From: Bacteroidales bacterium UBA1745
GTDB taxonomy: Bacteria; Bacteroidota; Bacteroidia; Bacteroidales; UBA932
DNA length: 18,354 bases
Direction of reading: 5' to 3'
Assembly: GCA_002314885.1 (NCBI GenBank)
Contig: DCHT01000005.1
Location: 8,299-26,652, forward strand
The number at the start of each line of letters is the position of its first letter. Positions within the stretch are counted from its first letter, which is position 1. Positions 13,891-18,354 of the stretch are shown piece by piece. Position numbers and translations under genes: made by a program. The notes under the pieces were generated by a model. The model was not told the DNA's origin and did not search any database. It saw only the letters and a program-made list of their open reading frames with translations.

Positions 13891-15254
13891 TGCAGGAGAG
13901 TTTCCTTCGTTCGCTCGAGGCTGCCATCGGCAGTGAGAGGCTGCAGAGGGCCGTGGAAGGCCTTTCGCAGCCGGCTTCCGTGTCCGTGCGCCTCAATCCG
14001 TCCAAGTGCGAGGGCGTCAAGCTGCCTATTCTGGACGGTTCGACTGCGGTGGAGTGGTCGAAGTGGGGGTATATGCTCAAGGAGCGTCCCGTTTTCACTC
14101 TCCATCCTCTCTTCCACAGCGGCGTGTATTACGTCCAGGATTCCTCCGCGATGTATGTCGGAGAGGCTTTCCGCAAGGCTCTGGAGGGGGCTGAACTGCC
14201 TTCCGACAGGCCTGTGAGGGTGCTCGATCTCTGTGCGGCTCCGGGCGGAAAGACCACTGATCTGGCGGCTTCGCTGAGGGCTGTCTTCGGGGACCGCTTC
14301 ATTCTCGTGGCCAACGAGGTGATGCACAACAGGGCGACCATCCTGGCGGACAACGTGGCCCGCTGGGGCGACCCGAATGTGGTGGTGACCAGTGCGGATC
14401 CGAAGGCTTTCGCCCGTCTGGAGGGCTGGTTCGACGCCATCGTGGCCGACGTGCCTTGCTCCGGCGAGGGTATGTTCCGCAAGGACGAGGAGGCCGTGGC
14501 CCAGTGGTCCGAGGACAATGTGGCTCTCTGCGCTTCCCGTCAGAGGAGGATAGTGGCGGATGTGTGGCCGGCACTTCGCGGCGGCGGCACTTTCATATAT
14601 TCGACCTGCACCTTCAACAGGGACGAGAACGATGTGAACGCTCAGTGGATTGCCGAGGAGCTGGATGCGGAAATTTTGAATGTGCCGACTGATTATCAAG
14701 GACTTATAAAGACTGAGTCGGGCTGCAGCCTGGTGCCGGGCTTCGTGCCTGGCGAGGGTCAGTACTGCGCAGCCCTGCGAAAGGGCGAGGTTTCTGTCGG
14801 ACGTGCTCCGAAGCCTGCTAAGCCAAGTCGTCCGGATGCGCTGACGGCTCAGATATCCAAGTATTTCACTGTCCCTGTGGTGGCAAAGACCAAGGGCGAT
14901 ATGGTGATTGCGGTGCCTGCCGTGATCGCCGCCGAGGTGGATGTGGTGGCGTCTAGCCTCCCTGTGCTCGCTTCGGGCTGCGCCGTGGGCCAGTTCAAGG
15001 GCAAGGACCTGGTGCCGGACGAGGACCTGGCGCTCTGCATTGCCCTGGACGGCACTGCTTTTGCTACTGCTGCGCTTGACAAGCCGTCCGCGCTGGCCTT
15101 CCTGCACAAGGATGCCCTGCTGCTGCCGGATGCGCCGAGGGGGCTTGTGATGCTTACTTATAAGGGTGTGCCACTGGGTTTTGTGAAGAATCTGGGCAAC
15201 CGTACCAACAATCTCCATCCGCAGTCCCGCAGGATCAGGATGGACATAGACTAG
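13890..15254 (+). CDS. RsmF/NOL1-NOP2-Sun type rRNA (cytosine-C5) methyltransferase
   Basis: This enzyme class transfers a methyl group from S-adenosylmethionine to C5 of cytosine in rRNA. The 454-residue protein has an N-terminal region with VSVRLNPSK. The SAM-binding loop VLDLCAAPGGKTTDL is at residues 111-125, motif IV DVPCSGEGMFRKD at 187-199 (Cys190), and motif VI YSTCTFNRDEND at 237-248 (catalytic Cys240). A PUA-like C-terminal domain ends LGFVKNLGNRTNNLHPQSRRIR, as in RsmF relatives. It is the middle gene of a three-gene operon. Confidence 0.93.
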   Translation: MQESFLRSLEAAIGSERLQRAVEGLSQPASVSVRLNPSKCEGVKLPILDGSTAVEWSKWGYMLKERPVFTLHPLFHSGVYYVQDSSAMYVGEAFRKALEGAELPSDRPVRVLDLCAAPGGKTTDLAASLRAVFGDRFILVANEVMHNRATILADNVARWGDPNVVVTSADPKAFARLEGWFDAIVADVPCSGEGMFRKDEEAVAQWSEDNVALCASRQRRIVADVWPALRGGGTFIYSTCTFNRDENDVNAQWIAEELDAEILNVPTDYQGLIKTESGCSLVPGFVPGEGQYCAALRKGEVSVGRAPKPAKPSRPDALTAQISKYFTVPVVAKTKGDMVIAVPAVIAAEVDVVASSLPVLASGCAVGQFKGKDLVPDEDLALCIALDGTAFATAALDKPSALAFLHKDALLLPDAPRGLVMLTYKGVPLGFVKNLGNRTNNLHPQSRRIRMDID

Positions 15255-15260
15255 ACTTAT

Positions 15261-16172
15261 ATGAAGAGATTCGCCTCCATATTGGCCCTTATTGCGGCCG
15301 CTACCATTGCAGTGAGTGCCCAGACTACGGACTGGCTCAAGAAATATCAGACCCAGGTGGCTGCGGTCGGACTTACCGGTCCGGGCGTGGAGTCGGTGCT
15401 CAACCGTTGGGGACAGGCGGATTCTTCGGATCTCAACTATCTGAGAGCCAGCTATATATATTATCTGAACAGGGGCCGTCGCAGCGAGATTATGACCGCG
15501 ACGACGCCTCGATATCTGGGTCGCGAGCCTATGTTCGCGCTGCCTGATACGACCACGAAGACCAAGACCTATTATTATCAGATAGAGGTCTTCGACGACG
15601 AGCCTTTCGGCAAGGCCATACGTTTCCTGGACAAGCTGATTGCGCACGAGCCGACTGCCCTGGAACTGCGTGTGGAGAAGATTTCCGACCTTATTATATA
15701 TGAGGGGGAGAGTCCTGATATGGCCCTATCAGCGCTGCTGGGCCTGATTACCGAGGACCGCGCGAAGAGCCCGAAGTGGACTTACGAGGAGACTGCTGTG
15801 GACCGCGAGTTCTTCGACGGAGTGGTGCAGGAGTTCTGCGCGAATCTCTTCCAGCTGGGTACCGATCCGGCCCGCGACGCTATGCTGAAGGTCTCTGAGC
15901 GTATGCTGACTTACGACAAGAATGCCGTGCCTTTCATCACGAATCAGGGTTCTTACTATATGGCCAAGAAGGACTACAAGAAGGCTCTGAAGTATTTCGA
16001 CAAGGCGATCAAGGTCAAGGAGGACAGCTACAACGCCATCAAGAATGCCTGCACGATAGGCATTGTCACGAAGGATCTGAAGTTGCAGAAGAAGTACCTC
16101 CCTATGCTGGTGAAGTACGGAAATGAGGCAGAGAGGCTTAGTGCTCAGTCTCGCTTGGATGCTCTGAAGTAG
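15261..16172 (+). CDS. Exported TPR-like protein
   Basis: The 303-residue protein starts with a signal peptide (MKRFASILALIAAATIAVSAQ, cleavage near residue 20). The rest is helical, with tetratricopeptide-like units, clearest at about residues 225-262 (FITNQGSYYMAKKDYKKALKYFDKAI). It is probably periplasmic or surface-associated and binds a partner protein. No function is known to me. It starts 6 bp after the methyltransferase stop. Its 3' end overlaps the convergent symporter gene by 35 bp. Confidence 0.85.
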   Translation: MKRFASILALIAAATIAVSAQTTDWLKKYQTQVAAVGLTGPGVESVLNRWGQADSSDLNYLRASYIYYLNRGRRSEIMTATTPRYLGREPMFALPDTTTKTKTYYYQIEVFDDEPFGKAIRFLDKLIAHEPTALELRVEKISDLIIYEGESPDMALSALLGLITEDRAKSPKWTYEETAVDREFFDGVVQEFCANLFQLGTDPARDAMLKVSERMLTYDKNAVPFITNQGSYYMAKKDYKKALKYFDKAIKVKEDSYNAIKNACTIGIVTKDLKLQKKYLPMLVKYGNEAERLSAQSRLDALK

Positions 16173-17127
16173 CGTTTTCTTCCTCTTTTCTCTTTTTGTA
16201 GAGCTGCCAGCTGTTGAAGCAGTTGTGCCAGATGCTGTAGAAGCCGCCCGCCACTGAGGTGACCGGGTCCATAAAGGTGTATCCCATCCATATCGCGAAG
16301 ACGGTGTTCTTCTGACCGAGGGCCTGACCGGCGGTGATTTTGTGCTTGTAGCGGCCTCCGACGGCCTTTCCACCCCAGAACTGTCCGACGCAGGTGATGA
16401 GGGAGGCGATGGCTATGCCGCCGAGTATGAGCAGTCCGCAGTTGCTCTGGAGTAGGGCGCGAGTGGTCATCAGTATGGCCAGAGGCAGGGAGGTGGCCCA
16501 GATGTAGAAGGGCAGGTCCTTGAATCTGATGATCTTGCGATGGAGTTTCGGGGAGAGATATCTGACAAGCCAGGCGAGGATGCAAGGGCAGATGAGCAGA
16601 GGGAAGACTTTGGCGAGTATGATCAGGAAGGCCTCTGTGAAGGTCTTTCCGTCGGAGGGGTGCAGCAGCGGTACGAATATAGGTATGACTATGGCCGTTA
16701 CTATATTAATAAGTACCGTATATGTGATGATTCCTGCGATGTCGCCGCCCAGTTTGTCGGTGACCACTGCCGCCGCCGTTGCGGTCGGACATATCATACA
16801 GATCATTGCCGCCTCGACTATGATCTTGCCGCTGAAATCGGGCAGGAGCGCCAGGAAGGTGCCCATTGCGATGAAGGAGCCGGCCTGGATGAGCAGGAGC
16901 CACCAGTGCCAGCGGTGAGGCTTCATATCGCGAGGCTCTATTCTGCAGAAGGTCAGGAAGAGCATAAAGAACAGCAGGAGGGGCTGTATGATGGATACGG
17001 CCTTCAGAAGATAGGGTCCTGCAGGGTGGATTACGGGGATGAAATGGTATATCAGATAGGCTGATGCACCGACTGCCATACCGAGTGGCAGCATCCAATC
17101 TTTTATGAATTTGACAATCTTGCTCAT
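16138..17127 (-). CDS. Bile acid:sodium symporter (SBF/BASS) family transporter
   Basis: This inner-membrane carrier has 329 residues and about nine to ten hydrophobic helices. The family's crossover motifs are CPTATAAAVVTDKLGGD (113-129) and, near the end, GQALGQKNTVFAIWMGYTFM followed by PVTSVAGGFYSIWHN. The substrate could be an organic anion taken up with Na+; bile acids are only the family name. The start at 17127 (MSKIVKFIKDWMLP) is preferred over a long in-frame extension that would overlap the divergent permease gene. A basic/acidic tail (KKRKEEEN) closes the protein. Confidence 0.9.
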   Translation of the reverse strand: MSKIVKFIKDWMLPLGMAVGASAYLIYHFIPVIHPAGPYLLKAVSIIQPLLLFFMLFLTFCRIEPRDMKPHRWHWWLLLIQAGSFIAMGTFLALLPDFSGKIIVEAAMICMICPTATAAAVVTDKLGGDIAGIITYTVLINIVTAIVIPIFVPLLHPSDGKTFTEAFLIILAKVFPLLICPCILAWLVRYLSPKLHRKIIRFKDLPFYIWATSLPLAILMTTRALLQSNCGLLILGGIAIASLITCVGQFWGGKAVGGRYKHKITAGQALGQKNTVFAIWMGYTFMDPVTSVAGGFYSIWHNCFNSWQLYKKRKEEENATSEHPSETEH

Positions 17128-17136
17128 TTCGGGCGG

Positions 17137-17167
17137 CAAAGATGGCCATTTTTGTCTAACTTTGCAA
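17137..17167 (-). promoter_or_regulatory. Predicted promoter of the symporter gene
   Basis: The minus strand reads CATCTTTG (17144-17137), one base off TAnnTTTG. TTG (17167-17165) lies 20 bp upstream. The predicted start falls only a few bases before the ATG at 17127. Confidence 0.45.
17157..17164 (+). promoter_or_regulatory. -7 element of the FtsX-like permease gene
   Basis: TAACTTTG is an exact TAnnTTTG match, ending 5 bp before the ATG at 17170. A leaderless or nearly leaderless mRNA is therefore predicted. I see no clear -33 TTG. Confidence 0.5.
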
Positions 17168-17169
17168 CG

Positions 17170-18336
17170 ATGAACACCTATAGATTCATAGCAAACAGGA
17201 TACGTTTCAAGGGAAAACTGCCGATGATATGCATCGCGGTGAGCTTCCTTGTGATGATTATTGCCGTTGGCGTGAGTTCCGGTTTCAGGCGCGAGATACG
17301 CAATGGCATCAGCGCGGTGAGCGGCGACATACAGCTGCTGCCGCTGAACCGCGACTTCGTCAGCGAGGCTACTCCGATCGAGCGTCATCCGGCCTATCTG
17401 CCGCACGTGGATTCCCTGCGTGAGGTCTCTGCCGTGGTGCCTGTGGTCTATCGCGTGGGCATCATCAAGAAGGGCGAGGACATCCACGGAGTGATGTTCA
17501 AGGGCGTTCCGGACCGTCAGGATACGGTGAATCTGGGAGTGAGCATCCCGCGCAGGCTGGCGACTATTCTCTCCATCGGGGAGGGGGACAGGCTGCTTAC
17601 CTATTTCGTGGGCGACAATGTGCGTGCGCGCAATTTCACGGTGACTTCGGTCTATGACGGCATCATCAATACCGACGACAAGCTGGTGGTCTATGCCTCA
17701 TTGGAGGATATGCAGCGCCTGAACGGCTGGGACGAGGAGCAGGTTTCGGCTCTCGAAGTGGCTGTGAAGCCGGCTTATCGCAGCACCGCTTCGCTCAAGC
17801 AGCTGGAGGCTCAGGTCGGTTTCCTGACCAATGCCTATTCCGATCCGGAAGAGGAGTCGGTCTATGCTACTTCCTGCGTGTCTTCCTATCCGCAGATGTT
17901 CGATTGGCTGAATCTGATTGACTTCAATGTGCTCTTTATCCTGATTCTGATGACCATAGTGGCCGGCTTCAATATGATTTCCGGACTGCTGATTTTGCTT
18001 TTCGAGAATATTTCGACCATAGGTCTGCTGAAGGCCCTGGGTATGACCGACAAGGGCATTTCGCGCGTCTTCCTGACGACATCTTCCTCCCTTGTCCTGA
18101 AGGGTATGGCCATAGGCAACGGCCTGGCGATCGCTTTCTGCCTGCTTGAGAACTGGCTGAAGCTGATCCCGCTGGATCCGGTCAACTATTTCGTCTCCTA
18201 CGTGCCTGCGAGCCTGAATATCTGGCTCATCCTGGCCGCGGACATCGTGGCCTATCTGGTGATTATGCTCCTGATGCTGATCCCGTCGCTCTTCATTTCG
18301 CACGTCGATCCCGCCCGCACAGTGGCGCAGAAGTAG
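17170..18336 (+). CDS. FtsX/LolE-type ABC transporter permease
   Basis: The 388-residue protein has the MacB/FtsX/LolC-E layout. There is one N-terminal membrane helix (about 19-36), a large extracytoplasmic domain, and three C-terminal helices (about 254-280, 300-325 and 350-375) with the family segment ISTIGLLKALGMTDKGISRVFL between the first two. It probably acts with an unseen ATPase in lipoprotein release or a related export. The start at ATG 17170 (MNTYRFIANRIRFK) is preferred to an in-frame TTG at 17152 that lies within the promoter. The last codons GTG GCG CAG AAG TAG are part of palindromic repeat 7. Confidence 0.92.
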   Translation: MNTYRFIANRIRFKGKLPMICIAVSFLVMIIAVGVSSGFRREIRNGISAVSGDIQLLPLNRDFVSEATPIERHPAYLPHVDSLREVSAVVPVVYRVGIIKKGEDIHGVMFKGVPDRQDTVNLGVSIPRRLATILSIGEGDRLLTYFVGDNVRARNFTVTSVYDGIINTDDKLVVYASLEDMQRLNGWDEEQVSALEVAVKPAYRSTASLKQLEAQVGFLTNAYSDPEEESVYATSCVSSYPQMFDWLNLIDFNVLFILILMTIVAGFNMISGLLILLFENISTIGLLKALGMTDKGISRVFLTTSSSLVLKGMAIGNGLAIAFCLLENWLKLIPLDPVNYFVSYVPASLNIWLILAADIVAYLVIMLLMLIPSLFISHVDPARTVAQK

Positions 18337-18354
18337 TGCCACTAGTACTGCACC
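18323..18354. repeat. Palindromic repeat copy 7 (overlaps a gene end; runs off the window)
   Basis: The copy is centred on C18339. The left arm is GCGCAGAAGTAGTG (18325-18338) and the right arm CACTAGTACTGCAC (18340-18353). Its left arm carries the final codons and TAG stop of the FtsX-like gene. On the minus strand it matches copy 4 with one difference over about 33 bp. Confidence 0.88.

Noticed and set aside
13701..15647. A 648-residue open frame on the minus strand
   Set aside because: It runs antisense across three well-supported genes (START-like, rRNA methyltransferase, TPR), is rich in Arg/His/Ser and matches no family. It is a by-product of GC-rich codon bias.
17128..17487. Longer symporter starting at 17487
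   Set aside because: The 120 added residues are antisense to the start of the permease, are not hydrophobic and precede a clear transporter N-terminus.

Overview
The window looks like a stretch of chromosome from a moderately GC-rich member of the Bacteroidales (phylum Bacteroidota). Three things point there. Promoter-like sites match the Bacteroidota -7 element TAnnTTTG. Start codons lack Shine-Dalgarno sequences. The gene families are also typical: an exbB / 4-TM protein / exbD / exbD cluster, a short-tailed TonB, a START-like protein coupled to an RsmF-type methyltransferase, an Rpn-type nuclease and an S41 protease with a PDZ domain. I cannot name the genus. There are no rRNA, tRNA or CRISPR loci and no complete insertion sequence.

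Layout. Bases 1-1404 hold the 3' part of an S41 C-terminal processing protease (+). Bases 1405-2992 are accessory: paired palindromic repeats, three hairpins, an AT-richer Rpn/PD-(D/E)XK gene (+), a strong terminator, another palindrome, and a GC-rich hairpin-forming stretch with no convincing gene. From 2993 to 13383 every gene is on the minus strand. In transcription order these are Nudix hydrolase, queA, dprA, tatD-ansA (ATGA overlap), exbB, a 4-TM protein, exbD, exbD, then (after a terminator and a repeat pair) asnS, udk and tonB. From 13444 to 16172 a plus-strand operon encodes a START-like protein, an RsmF-like rRNA methyltransferase and a TPR lipo- or secreted protein. It overlaps tail-to-tail with a minus-strand bile-acid:Na+ symporter family gene (16138-17127). 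That gene is divergent from an FtsX/LolE-type ABC permease (17170-18336).

How the genes work together. ExbB, the two ExbDs and TonB are parts of an inner-membrane proton-driven complex that powers outer-membrane transport; here tonB is separated from exbBDD by asnS and udk. The remaining minus genes are housekeeping: queuosine tRNA modification, DNA processing, a TatD nuclease, cytoplasmic asparaginase, asparaginyl-tRNA synthetase and uridine kinase.

The most interesting signal is a family of seven near-perfect ~33-bp palindromes (consensus arms TGGYGCASAASTAGTG / CACTASTTSTGCRYCA around one central base). They lie at or after the 3' ends of genes, show compensatory changes between arms, and at two loci form a composite ~85-bp element with two palindromes 52-53 bp apart and a shared CCAACTAG core in the spacer. 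One copy supplies the stop codon and last residues of the FtsX-like permease. I know of no named element that matches, so this may be an undescribed REP/BIME-like family.
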